Source of the DNA: Armatimonadota bacterium
GTDB lineage: Bacteria; Armatimonadota; JAAZEB01
Direction: 5' to 3'
Assembly (NCBI GenBank): GCA_012512505.1
Contig: JAAZEB010000311.1
Span: forward strand, 1 to 33,444
DNA length: 33,444 nt
Part shown: positions 17,904-27,424 of the stretch, in pieces
How the letters are laid out: each line of letters starts with the position of its first letter
How positions within the stretch are numbered: the stretch's first letter is position 1
Translations under genes and position numbers: made by a program
Notes under the pieces: generated by a model
Database searches by the model: none
What the model was told of the DNA's origin: nothing
The model's input: only the letters and a program-made list of their open reading frames with translations

Positions 17904-18102
17904 GGAATGCTCTCCTTCTGCCATGTTCCCACGCGCGGTCACGGCCGGGCCCCGGTTGGCGGTGGGGCAGGGCACGCCCCGCCGATACCGGAGACCCTGG
18001 CGTGGTGGCCCCCCGTCGTGGGGTGGTGCCGACCCGCGCGGGTGTTGTCGGCCGCGCGCTGCCAAAGGGCAGGCGTGCGACCGCTGGTTCTGGGGTTTGT
18101 TC

Positions 18103-18474
18103 TCAGGCAGAAGGAGTGGGGGGAGCGCGCGAGGGGCAGCCGGCAAGGGTGGGCCGGCAGGGGGGGATCGTGGCGTTGCCCGGGTGCAGCCGTACCACCA
18201 TCGGTAATGGCAGGTGCGGCCGGCCGGCGGTGACTCCGGCGGTGGCCGACCGGCTCCAGAAGCAGGCCACGCAGCTTTCCGGGGTGTCGGAGGTGGCGCC
18301 GTCGGCCGAGGTGATGGTAGGCGCGCCGGTGCTGGCGATCGGCAGGTGGTGTTCGCCGTCGGGTCCGTGTCGGTGGAAGGCCGCGAACCCGCCCATCAGC
18401 AGGAAGGCGCACGCAACCGCCAGCGCCGTGACCCGGCGCCCTCGGCTGTGTTCCCTTCCGCCGTGAGCCAACAT
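18103..18474 (-). CDS. Small membrane-anchored/secreted His- and Cys-containing protein, possibly DUF2946-like
   Basis: One hydrophobic N-terminal segment (TALAVACAFLLMGGFAAF), HRHGPDGEHH, CVAC, C-terminal SRAPPTPSA; GGAGG upstream of ATG 18474; first gene of the metal operon. Confidence 0.55.
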   Translation of the reverse strand: MLAHGGREHSRGRRVTALAVACAFLLMGGFAAFHRHGPDGEHHLPIASTGAPTITSADGATSDTPESCVACFWSRSATAGVTAGRPHLPLPMVVRLHPGNATIPPCRPTLAGCPSRAPPTPSA

Positions 18475-18633
18475 CCTGCGCTTGCCTCCGTTGTAGGAAC
18501 AGACCCGAATCTGGCGGGCGTGGTTCCCTGGCAGCGGCGCGAACCGGCCGGCCGGCGGCCGCGTGCCTGGCAAACGGGTGCCGAACGCTGCCGCGCCGAC
18601 GCGCCTGGCTGCCCGGCGCGCCGGCGGGCTGCC

Positions 18634-19731
18634 TTACTCTATCTCTACCAGTTCATAGCGCGCCTCGCCGAGGCCGGCGGCGACGGCCTGGCGCACCTGC
18701 TCGTAGGGATCCTTGCCATGGATGCGCTCGAAGAGGTGGCCTTCCTCGCCTGGGGGGCAAAGCTGGTCCGGCACGCTGCCCGGGATCAGGTTCTCCGCCC
18801 GGATCAGGTCCAGCGAGGCGGTCTCAATGGCAACGATGTTGTCGCTGGCGAGGATGCCCACGTCAGGCACCAGGGGTGGCGTGGAGAAGCCCCAGCAGTC
18901 GCACAGCGGGGTGATGTTCATCAGCACGGAGATGAAGTAAACCTGCTCCGGCGGGAAGCAGCGCAGCGTCTCTTTAACGGTGGCGGCCATGCCGGCCTGG
19001 AACTGGCGGAACTTCTCCTCTGGCTGCTCCATCTGCAGCGCGCCGGTGGGGCAGGAGCGCGTGCAGTGCATGCAGTAGCGGCAGTGGTGTTCGGTAATCG
19101 CCAGCCGGCCCTGCTCGTCGAAGTGGACGGCGCCGGTGGGGCAGCCGTGGATGCACTGCTCGCAGTGGGTACACTCCTCCGCGTCCCACTCGAAGTGGCC
19201 GGACATGAGGCCGTGAATGGCGCCGCGCGTCTTGTAGCTGACGCAGCCCATGGCGATGTTCTTGATCGCCCCGCCGAAGCCGGTGTGTCCGTGGCCTTTC
19301 CCGTGGCTCAGAACGAGGAGCGCGTCGGCATCCACGACGTTGCCGCACAGCTCCACCTCGGGCAGCCCCTCGATGCTCGTCTCGCGCTTGTAGAGGTACT
19401 TGTCGTGCTCGCCGCCGGCGCCCACCACGCGCGCCCCCAAAACCTCTGGCGTGTAGCCGCGGATCACGGCCGCGTCAGTGGAGAAGGAGCCATCCGTCAG
19501 GTAGGGGTAGCCGCCGGCCTCCTTCACCGCGTCGACCACCTGGCGTACGAACAGGGGATGAATGGTATAGAAGCCGATCCCGCTGCCGACATGCATCTTG
19601 ATCGCCACGCGCTTGTTGGCGAAGCGTCGGCCGAAGTCCGCCTGCTTCAGCAGCCGACCAAACTTGGCGGGCAGCGTCGCGTTGACATCGAGTCGCGTAA
19701 CATGCGCCGAGGCAAAGAGAACCCGGTTCAT
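18634..19731 (-). CDS. DUF362 domain 4Fe-4S protein
   Basis: Two ferredoxin clusters CTHCEQCIHGCPTGA and CRYCMHCTRSCPTGA, plus KNIAMGCVSYKTRGAIH and HVGSGIGFYTIHP; start at ATG 19731 with AAAGGG upstream. Confidence 0.88.
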   Translation of the reverse strand: MNRVLFASAHVTRLDVNATLPAKFGRLLKQADFGRRFANKRVAIKMHVGSGIGFYTIHPLFVRQVVDAVKEAGGYPYLTDGSFSTDAAVIRGYTPEVLGARVVGAGGEHDKYLYKRETSIEGLPEVELCGNVVDADALLVLSHGKGHGHTGFGGAIKNIAMGCVSYKTRGAIHGLMSGHFEWDAEECTHCEQCIHGCPTGAVHFDEQGRLAITEHHCRYCMHCTRSCPTGALQMEQPEEKFRQFQAGMAATVKETLRCFPPEQVYFISVLMNITPLCDCWGFSTPPLVPDVGILASDNIVAIETASLDLIRAENLIPGSVPDQLCPPGEEGHLFERIHGKDPYEQVRQAVAAGLGEARYELVEIE

Positions 19732-20011
19732 AGACACCCTTTCACTCATGTTGGCCAGGGCACGGCGGCAAAGGTTCGGGGCTGAAGGCGGTCGCGGTAA
19801 ACGTGCCAGACACGCCTGTACGAAGGAGCGACCCCACGTGCCACTGGGATCGGCGTTGGGCCTTCCCCGCATCCCCCGGCATCGGGGCCGCCTCCGCGAT
19901 GCGGCATCGCCCTCTGTCCTCCGCCCGCCCGGGTGCCGAATCCCCGCGGCCGTGTCTCCTGGCTAAGGATACGCCGGGCCGGCCGGCTCTCCCTGCTCCT
20001 GCCCCCGGCGC

Positions 20012-21955
20012 CTACGAACGGCGCTTCTGTAGTGCCTCCTCACAGGCGGAGACCACGCCGCGCAGGTCGTCGGGGCTGCCGTAGAACATGCCGGATGAGG
20101 CGTGCGCGCGATGGAAGGTCGAGAAGGCATCCACGGCCTGCCGCAGTGCGGCCAGCCGGGCAGGGGCCGACGGTTCCGCGGAGTTGATGGCCTGCTGGCA
20201 AGCCTGGTGCGCGCGGTCCACCTCGGCGAGCAGACAGGCATACTCGTTCTGCACCCACGCGTCCTCCACGCCTCGCCGGGCGTCCGGATCGTCCGCCTTG
20301 GCCCGGGCTTCGTCGATGAGCGCGCGGAGGCGCTTCGGGTCGCGCACGTACCGGCTGGCGAGGGACCATGTGTTCGCCACGCGCTCGACCGGCTCCTCGG
20401 CGGCGGCGCGCTCCATACCCTCCGCGATGGCCCGGTAGTAGTGCTGCATCGTCTCCGCCGCGGCCCCGTAGCGCCCCTCACAGAAGCGTCGCATCACCTG
20501 CCACACGTCCTGGTCGAGGTCCCACAGCAGCTCCGCGTTCAGGTAGGCGCTCGTCTCCGCGCTGCGGAACCAGGTGTGCGAGAGGCCCCAGATGGCCGCC
20601 CCCTCGATCCCCAGCAAGCGCAGAAAGCGGTAGTCCTCCTTCATCGTGGTGAAGGTAGGCCACCACGGCACGGGCTGGGTGATGCCGCACCAGTAGTCGG
20701 TCACCATCATCCGGCCGCCGGCTGCGCGGCGCCACCCGCGCAGCACTTCGGCATACTGGCGAGAGCGCGTGCAGCGCTGGTCGCCCAGCGAGTGCAGAGC
20801 GCACCGCCAGTAGAGCCAGACCAGCACGTTCAGGTCAGGGTCCGCTTCCGCCGCGCCCGGCGGTTCGATGGTCGGGGAGTAGGCGTCGTACCAGAGGGTC
20901 ACACCGGGCCGCTGCGAAGCGAGGGCGCGGCGCACGTCGGCCACGAAGCGGAGGAGAAGGGGCGTGGCGTCCGGCACGCCCTCTCCCGGCCAGATGCGCT
21001 CGCACGTTCCGGTGACCAGGCGCGCGCACTCCGGACATTGGCAAAACGCCCACCCGTCTCCCTGGAGCAGGCTGAGGTGCGCCAGCTCCGGGTGCTTCTC
21101 GGTGGTCGACTCCAGGGAGCGCGCCACGGCGGCCACGGTCTCCGGGTTGGTGGTGCAAAGTTGCGTCACCATCGGGTCGGTCTCGACGGCACGCGCGCCG
21201 TCGCGCAGCGCGTAGTAGTGCGGATGGGTGGCGCCATGGCGGTCGGGGGGCAGGATCGTCCCGAAGGCGTGGTTGGCGGCGCCGCTCATCAGCCCGCGCT
21301 TGCGGATCTCCGGCAGCAGGCGCGTCTCGAAGTGCGCCCACGCATAGCACCACCCCATGCGGAAGAGGTTCAGCTTGCGCTTCGCGGCCCAGTCGATCAG
21401 GGCCACGTCACCCTCGGGTTCGGTCGGGTGGGGCATCGCGTCGAAGGCGCGCAAGGGGAAGGCCGGCGCCTCCCGGCGCTCGCACGGGCGCAGCACGAGT
21501 GGGTCGTGCCGGGGGATGCGCTCGCCGTCGGGACCGGGCACTGTCCAGCGCGCCCCCAGATCCCGCTCCAGGAGGTCATAGACGCCGTAGAGGGCCGCCC
21601 GCGGCGAGCCCCCGATCACCAGCGCGCGGTCCTGCTCAACCCGGATGAGGAACCCCTCCTCGCCCAGTTGGCCGGCTCGCTCGCTCAAGGCGCGCGTCCG
21701 AAGGTACGGGGCCAGTGAGGTAGCGGTGCCGACCGCCACGAACGGCCGGTCCTGCGGCGCCCCCGACTGGACCGGGAACGGCGCGTCCGCCATGCGCGAC
21801 AGGTAGCGCGCCAGTTCCCCCGCCGCGAACTGCTCGACGGCGTCCTGCCCCGGGCAGACTATTGGCCCGAGCGCCCTGCCCGCGCGCGCGAGCGTGAGAC
21901 CTTCCGCGGCAGCACCGGTGGTCGCCATGAGCAGCACCCCCAGGATAAGGAGCAA
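20012..21955 (-). CDS. Second DUF4838 domain-containing protein, secreted
   Basis: GELARYLSRMADAPFPVQSG, AALYGVYDLLERDLGARW, CQCPECARL; signal-like LLLILGVLLMATTGAAA. The ORF to 22159 starts inside an 8-mer repeat, so a TTG near 21955 or another internal start is preferred; start uncertain. Confidence 0.75.
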   Translation of the reverse strand: MLLILGVLLMATTGAAAEGLTLARAGRALGPIVCPGQDAVEQFAAGELARYLSRMADAPFPVQSGAPQDRPFVAVGTATSLAPYLRTRALSERAGQLGEEGFLIRVEQDRALVIGGSPRAALYGVYDLLERDLGARWTVPGPDGERIPRHDPLVLRPCERREAPAFPLRAFDAMPHPTEPEGDVALIDWAAKRKLNLFRMGWCYAWAHFETRLLPEIRKRGLMSGAANHAFGTILPPDRHGATHPHYYALRDGARAVETDPMVTQLCTTNPETVAAVARSLESTTEKHPELAHLSLLQGDGWAFCQCPECARLVTGTCERIWPGEGVPDATPLLLRFVADVRRALASQRPGVTLWYDAYSPTIEPPGAAEADPDLNVLVWLYWRCALHSLGDQRCTRSRQYAEVLRGWRRAAGGRMMVTDYWCGITQPVPWWPTFTTMKEDYRFLRLLGIEGAAIWGLSHTWFRSAETSAYLNAELLWDLDQDVWQVMRRFCEGRYGAAAETMQHYYRAIAEGMERAAAEEPVERVANTWSLASRYVRDPKRLRALIDEARAKADDPDARRGVEDAWVQNEYACLLAEVDRAHQACQQAINSAEPSAPARLAALRQAVDAFSTFHRAHASSGMFYGSPDDLRGVVSACEEALQKRRS

Positions 21956-22149
21956 TGGAGTAGCGGAGTAGCGGCGGGATGGGGCGGCCGGCCGGCGGCT
22001 GCCGGTGCTCCCCTCCTGTCGCGCGTGAGTGCCCTGGCGCCGGCGTTCGGCCCCCCGAACTTGGGGAGCCAAGCCCGTCACGAGCCCTCGGACCACGGCA
22101 CGGGTTTGCTCCCATGCCGCTCGGGCAGCCCAGACGCACGAGACCTCCG

Positions 22150-22181
22150 ACTCCATCACTCGATCACTCCATCACTCACTC
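22150..22181. repeat. Four tandem 8-mers ACTC(C/G/A)(A/C)TC
   Basis: ACTCCATC ACTCGATC ACTCCATC ACTCACTC read directly. Confidence 0.85.
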
Positions 22182-22292
22182 CCTGAACCGTGCCTGGAGC
22201 GGGGTCGCCCAGGCCGCATCGCTTGATCCTACCATACGCCGGCTGGCCCAGATCCCCCTCGTGGTGCCCACGTCCGTCGGCCCGCGGGGCAT

Positions 22293-22333
22293 TCATTAGA
22301 ACTTTCTAATGATGTTTTAACCAGTTCCTAATG
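22293..22333 (+). promoter_or_regulatory. Palindromic AT-rich operator-like site plus an extra half-site upstream of the prepilin gene
   Basis: TCATTAGAACTTTCTAATGA (9-bp arms, CT centre) followed by TTCCTAATG at 22325-22333; TATACT at 22343-22348 is a candidate -10. Confidence 0.5.
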
Positions 22334-22408
22334 TTGGCGTGCTATACTAGAAGGACAGTCCTGTACCCCCCGCCTGGGATCTCGCATCTGGCAGAATGGA
22401 GGCATGGA

Positions 22409-23083
22409 GTGAGACGAAGACAAGGGTTCACCCTGATCGAGCTACTCGTCGTTATCGCGATTATCGCCATCCTGGCGGCGATCCTGTTCCCGGTCTTTGC
22501 GCGAGCGCGCGAGAACGCCCGCAAGGCGAACTGCCAGTCCAACCTGAAGCAGCTCAGCTCGTCGATCCTGATGTACGCCCAGGACTATGACGAGTGCCTG
22601 CCTCCTGCCTACTTTGGCTCGGGCACCTGGGTGGCCAAGTGGTCGGCCATCGTTGTGCCTTACGTGAAGAACGAGGGGGTGTTCCGCTGCCCGTCGGACG
22701 TCCCGAACACGGAGTGTGGCTGTGGCACCGTGCCGCGGTTCCCCTGTAGTTACGGGGTAAACCAGAACGTGATGAACCCGGTACACCACGGTGAGACGTG
22801 TAACAACACCACCGCCTTGATCTCCCATCCGGCAGACACCGTGCTGGCGCTCGATGCCTGGCAGGCGCAGCGCTTCTGCACGGTGCCGTTCGAGCCGTGG
22901 CCGGCCTGGTGCTCCGACATCACCTGCATCGGTCAGCCGGCCGGCATTCGCCCCTCCGACGGCACCAACCTCTCCCGACACAGCGAAGGCCTGAATGTCG
23001 CCTTCTGTGATGGCCACGTCAAGTGGTACAAGAGCGGCACCGTGGACTACGACAGCGCCCGCTACTGGACCCGGACGCGGTAG
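22409..23083 (+). CDS. Type IV pilin-like / DUF1559-style prepilin with H-X9-DG C-terminus
   Basis: GTG start preceded by GGAGG; RRRQGFTLIELLVVIAIIAILAAILFPVFARARENARKANCQSNLKQL; C-terminal HSEGLNVAFCDGHVKW. Confidence 0.92.
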   Translation: MRRRQGFTLIELLVVIAIIAILAAILFPVFARARENARKANCQSNLKQLSSSILMYAQDYDECLPPAYFGSGTWVAKWSAIVVPYVKNEGVFRCPSDVPNTECGCGTVPRFPCSYGVNQNVMNPVHHGETCNNTTALISHPADTVLALDAWQAQRFCTVPFEPWPAWCSDITCIGQPAGIRPSDGTNLSRHSEGLNVAFCDGHVKWYKSGTVDYDSARYWTRTR

Positions 23084-23129
23084 CCACCCACTGGCGGGCG
23101 GCCACCGCGGGCCGCCCGCTCTCTCTCCC

Positions 23130-26100
23130 TCACGCTCCCCACCGCGCCTGGAGGGGGATCACCCACGCGGCCCCCTCCTCGAAGTTGTAGACGTAGCCCT
23201 TGCGGTAGTCCATCGGGTCGCGGAAGCCGCGGATGAAGGAGACCTCGCCGCAGTCGATCCGGTAGCGGTCGCCCTCTTTAGCCACGCCTTCGATCCGGTA
23301 GCAGGCGTTCAGCCGGCGGTCGTTCTCGATGAGGATCTCGGAGCCTTTCAGTACGTCACCGAGGGGCAGGGGGGTATCCACCCAGAGGTAGCCTCGTCCT
23401 TGCAGCTCTCGCTGCAGGCGGAGGATCTTGCCCCGATAGCAGGCGGTAGGGAGCGTCAGCGAGTAGGTGCCCAGGGCGATGCGGGAGCCACGCACCAGCC
23501 ACGCCTTCTCCACCTTGCCGCCGCGCACGCGCAGGGCCGCCAGCCGGCCGGTGAAGGTGAAGCCCTCTTCCGTCTGGTAGGTCGTCTCCTCATCCGGCGC
23601 GCACGCCAAGTAGTCGGTGGTGCCGTCCGCCAGTTCCACCTTCAGGACCACCGCCTCCAGGCCCGGGCGCTGGGGGGTTACCTTCAGGCGCGTCGCCTTG
23701 CGGATGAGGGGCGCGCCCTTGAACGGCTCCACGAGCCCCACGAAGGTGGAGACAAGGCCCTCGGCGCCGGCGCGGTGCCCGAGCAGGTAGCGAAGCGTCT
23801 TCGGGGCGCCGGCGGGCTGGCCGGCCGGCACGTGTCCGTCGGCCAGGGCCACGTCATCGAAGCGGGTGAAGGCGTGGTAGCGCACGTGCAGGTCGTCTTC
23901 CGCCTTCAGGTTCCAGTAGGGCGGCGTTCCCTGGTAGTCGAGAACGAAGCTTTCCGGCGGGGCGGCATCGCGCTCCACGTTATCCAGCCAGGAGTAGCCC
24001 ATGCGCGCGCCACGTTGGGAGGTGCCATAAGGCACGTCGGCGCCGGCGTAGCTGCCGCCCTCCTGGCGTATCAGGCGCAACCCCGTGGCCGTAACGCTGC
24101 CCGGCAGCGCGTGGAAGCTGAGCAGGTGGTCTTTGCCGCCCTGCACGTGGAACACGTCGAGGGCGTAGGAAGCATTCCCGCCCACCGGCATCAGCGCCAT
24201 GGTGCGCCGGTAGGTCTGGATGCCGTAGACCTCGCGGCTGTCGACGCAGAAGCCGCCGAAGTCGGGGAACTGGGCGAAGAACTCCGGGTGACCGACGCGC
24301 ACCGTGGCTTGCGGCAGCTCGTTGACCACGACGGTATTGTAGGAGATCGTATTGTCTTCCCACTCGATCGACTTGGGCCAGTCGCCCCACAGCTCGCGGT
24401 AGCCGAGCGGCGGGCAGACGGCAAAGCCGTAGGCGTCGTAGCCGAACGCCAGTTCACTGCGGTGGCCGGCCACGCCGTTGAGGCCGTAGTACATCCAGAG
24501 GCCCTGACCGGTGTCGCGCGGGCCAAACTCGATGCTCACCAGGCCATAGCCGGCGCGGTTGCGGCCGGCAATCGGCGGCTCGGTTCCCCGCTCGCGCAGG
24601 ATGCGCGCGACTTCCTTCTCGATGCGGTCAGGATCCTTAGCGTAGAGGTCGCGGCCCAGGCCGCGCAGCCGCCCCTTGGCCGCCCACCCGGCGATCAGGG
24701 CGTACTCCGGGTCGCCCAGGTACTTGTAGCCGCGGATGATGAAGTTGGGGTCGCCATAGATCACGCCGCGGCTGCCGCAGGCGCCGGTGTCGCCGATGTG
24801 GGGGGTGTTGGCGGCCAGCACGGCCAGCCGCCAGCCGGCGGTGATCGTCTGCTTGAACTGGGGAAACTCGCGGTAGATGCTGCGGCGCGACTTGCCATAC
24901 TCCTCCAGCAGGTCGGCCGCGGCTCCTAGCGCCGCCCCCCAACTGAGGGAGTAGCCGGGCGAACCCTCGGCACCAGCGCCGTCGCGGTCGATGGTGCCCA
25001 GGATGAGCTGCGGGATGTGCCCGCCCTCCCCGGGCTTGGTTGCTCCCTGGCCGACGGTGCCTTCCTGGAAGATCCAGTCGATCCACTCGCTGGTCTGCGG
25101 CTCGCGGTTCAGCGCCACCGCGCACTCCACCACGTTCGCCTGTGGGCCGCCTTCGTTGCCGTAGATCTTGCGGCCGGTCTTGATCGCCTTCACGAACTCC
25201 GCCAGCAGGTTGGTCTCGATGTTCGCCGCAAGCTGGGCGTAGGTGCCTTTCGGCGTGGGGAGGCGGAACTGGCGTCCTTTGGCGGCCAGGAAGGCGTACA
25301 GCTCCGGGCGGTTCCACAGGCCGGAGCGGACCATGTCGTAGGCCTGGGCGAGGGTGCTGACGGTGCTGCACTCCCAGATGCTCCCCTCGATCTTGCCGCC
25401 ATCCTGGCTGCCGGAGTGAAACCACCCCTGCTGGCCGTAGACCGACCAGTCCATCGCGGGGTAGACATCGGCGATGCGGTCAAGGAGGATGCCGCACTTG
25501 TGGGCGTAGACGGGGTCGCCGGTGAAGAGGTAGGCGCGGGCGAGGGCGTGGGTGCCGCTGAGAATCTCGCGCCACAGCCGCCAGGCATAGTAGCCGATGA
25601 AGCGGTGAACCTCGCCAGGCGGGTTCCAGCCCCAACCGTCGTCCACCCCCCAGGTGTGCTTGGGGTCGTTCGGGTCGGGGTGCTCCGTGTTGAAGAGGAG
25701 GGAGCGGTCCGCCTTCTTCGGGTTGAAGCAGCCGGTCTCGTCGATGCCACTGCGGTAGTAGGCGCCGAAGTCGTTGGTGGGAAACTCGGTGCCGCACTGC
25801 GGACAGGCGATCTTCCACGGCCGGGCCCACACGTCGGTCTTCCAGGGGTACTTGTCGCGTTCGTAGATCCCCGGGCCACACACCGGGCAGCCGCCCAGAC
25901 GCTTGCCCCAGTGCATGTTCACGTCGATGGTGCGCGGCAGATCCTGCCCGGGCACCAAGCTCCACAGCTCCTCATCGGAGAGGGCGCGCCACCGTTCGGC
26001 CGCCTTTACGGCGCCTTCGTGCTGGCTGCGCGCCCAGTCGTATTTGGCAACGTTCGCTCGCAGGTTGGCGATGCGCTCTGGCGTGAAGAACCCGCCATAC

Positions 26101-26186
26101 TCGGGGCCGGCGGCGGCGTGGGCGATACTGCCCAGCCCCAACAGGGCCAGCACGCACGGCACGATCACAGTGGAACTGGTGGCCAT
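23130..26186 (-). CDS. Large secreted heparinase II/III-like (polysaccharide lyase-type) protein
   Basis: 1018 aa; signal peptide; CPVCGPGIYERDKYPWKTDVWARPWKIACPQCGTEFPTNDF followed by an alpha/alpha-toroid-like region and a beta-rich C-terminus. Confidence 0.75.
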   Translation of the reverse strand: MATSSTVIVPCVLALLGLGSIAHAAAGPEYGGFFTPERIANLRANVAKYDWARSQHEGAVKAAERWRALSDEELWSLVPGQDLPRTIDVNMHWGKRLGGCPVCGPGIYERDKYPWKTDVWARPWKIACPQCGTEFPTNDFGAYYRSGIDETGCFNPKKADRSLLFNTEHPDPNDPKHTWGVDDGWGWNPPGEVHRFIGYYAWRLWREILSGTHALARAYLFTGDPVYAHKCGILLDRIADVYPAMDWSVYGQQGWFHSGSQDGGKIEGSIWECSTVSTLAQAYDMVRSGLWNRPELYAFLAAKGRQFRLPTPKGTYAQLAANIETNLLAEFVKAIKTGRKIYGNEGGPQANVVECAVALNREPQTSEWIDWIFQEGTVGQGATKPGEGGHIPQLILGTIDRDGAGAEGSPGYSLSWGAALGAAADLLEEYGKSRRSIYREFPQFKQTITAGWRLAVLAANTPHIGDTGACGSRGVIYGDPNFIIRGYKYLGDPEYALIAGWAAKGRLRGLGRDLYAKDPDRIEKEVARILRERGTEPPIAGRNRAGYGLVSIEFGPRDTGQGLWMYYGLNGVAGHRSELAFGYDAYGFAVCPPLGYRELWGDWPKSIEWEDNTISYNTVVVNELPQATVRVGHPEFFAQFPDFGGFCVDSREVYGIQTYRRTMALMPVGGNASYALDVFHVQGGKDHLLSFHALPGSVTATGLRLIRQEGGSYAGADVPYGTSQRGARMGYSWLDNVERDAAPPESFVLDYQGTPPYWNLKAEDDLHVRYHAFTRFDDVALADGHVPAGQPAGAPKTLRYLLGHRAGAEGLVSTFVGLVEPFKGAPLIRKATRLKVTPQRPGLEAVVLKVELADGTTDYLACAPDEETTYQTEEGFTFTGRLAALRVRGGKVEKAWLVRGSRIALGTYSLTLPTACYRGKILRLQRELQGRGYLWVDTPLPLGDVLKGSEILIENDRRLNACYRIEGVAKEGDRYRIDCGEVSFIRGFRDPMDYRKGYVYNFEEGAAWVIPLQARWGA

Positions 26187-26586
26187 GGCCTCTTACCCTT
26201 CCTTCGGACGCTCGGCTGTCCTCACAAGGTTAGCCGATGGCCGGCCGGCTCCTTGTGCCGGGCGCGGGCTGATCGGACCCCGGCGCTTGCCCGACCGAAG
26301 GGCGTTCGGCGGGCCGGTGCTCATCGGATCGGCGCTTGCAGGGAACCGTTTGCCACCGGGCGATGCTCCTTACAGACAAAGGTGTGGATGCTCTAGCGGC
26401 CAGGCATGGCGGCGGAACCAGAACCGGGACGGCGTTGTTCCGAGAATGAGGGAGAAGCGCCGGCCGGCGGGCCTGACGGTCACCGGTAGCTCTCCCGGTT
26501 GAGCGTTCATCTTGATAGGCGCCTCATTGGGCACGAGCACCGGCTCGATGATACAGGGCAGCTTCGCGGAATGATGGAGGTGCGGT

Positions 26587-27240
26587 ATGGCACGGGAGCG
26601 TCTCGACAGCACACGCAGCCGACCGATGACCGAGGAAGAGTCGGCGCTGATGGAGAGCAACAGCCGCCTGGCCTGGTGGGTAGCCAACCGGGTGCTGCGC
26701 CGGGTGATGGCCCGCCAGGGGACGGACCGGAATGCCGAGGCGCTCTTTGAGGATCTGCTCGACGCGGCGTTGTTTGGCCTCTCGCTGGCGGCGAAAACGT
26801 TCAACCCGGAGCTGGGGGCGTTTTCCACCTACGCCGTCACCGTGATGACCGGCGAGTGCAACAGTTTCCTCGAGCGCAGCGGGCGTAAGCTGCCGCCAGC
26901 CGATGTGCATCTCGTCAGCCTCTCCGACCTGGTGGCGCATGAGTATGACGACGGCGACGCCCTGGGCGAGTTCGTGGCCGATCCAAGCGCGGTGGACCCG
27001 GTAGACGCCGCCTCCCGGCGCGCGCTGCCCGGGGTGCTCCACGAAGCGATCAACGCGCTTCCCGACCGCGAGGCGGAGGTGATCCGACGTCGCTTCCTGC
27101 TGGGCGAGAGCCTGGAGAAGATCGGCGCCGCCCTGGGCCGCAGCCGCCAGCGCATTTACCAGATCGAACGGCAGGCGCTGCAGCACCTGCGCCGCGCCCT
27201 TCAGCAAGAGGGCTACGCCACCGCGACCGACCTCATCTGA
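26587..27240 (+). CDS. Sigma-70 family RNA polymerase sigma factor
   Basis: Region 2 AALFGLSLAAKTFNPELGAFSTYAVTVMTGE and region 4 LPDREAEVIRRRFLLGESLEKIGAALGRSRQRIYQIERQALQHLRR; GGAGG before ATG. Confidence 0.9.
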   Translation: MARERLDSTRSRPMTEEESALMESNSRLAWWVANRVLRRVMARQGTDRNAEALFEDLLDAALFGLSLAAKTFNPELGAFSTYAVTVMTGECNSFLERSGRKLPPADVHLVSLSDLVAHEYDDGDALGEFVADPSAVDPVDAASRRALPGVLHEAINALPDREAEVIRRRFLLGESLEKIGAALGRSRQRIYQIERQALQHLRRALQQEGYATATDLI

Positions 27241-27289
27241 GGGGCATTCGCGGCGGGGCGAAGGCGAAGCAGCGGCGCCCGAAAACGCA

Positions 27290-27319
27290 GAACGCCCTCG
27301 GGCCGGCCCGAGGGCGTTC
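27290..27319. terminator. Perfect 30-nt palindromic hairpin between convergent genes
   Basis: GAACGCCCTCGGGCCGGCCCGAGGGCGTTC. Confidence 0.65.
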
Positions 27320-27424
27320 GCGCACGGAAAGTTCCGTGAGACGGACGGTTTCACCCTGACTGATCCTGGTATCGGCAGTTCCCAGCGAACACTTAAGCCC
27401 GAAACGGCAGCGCCGTTCCTGCCT

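Noticed and set aside
18214-19785. 523-aa plus-strand ORF
   Set aside because: Antisense to DUF362, whose Cys clusters are unambiguous on the minus strand.
20102-21718. 538-aa plus-strand ORF
   Set aside because: Antisense to the second DUF4838 gene; R/G/A-rich shadow ORF.
22995-24929. 644-aa plus-strand ORF (and 25017-26396)
   Set aside because: Antisense shadow of the heparinase-like gene.
25800-25900. CPVCG/CPQCG pair in the heparinase-like protein as a novel zinc insertion
   Set aside because: I recall similar double CxxC segments in many heparinase II/III-like proteins, so likely a family feature.
26527-26555. TTGGGC-N17-GATACA as sigma-gene promoter
   Set aside because: Weak match on both hexamers; could be chance.
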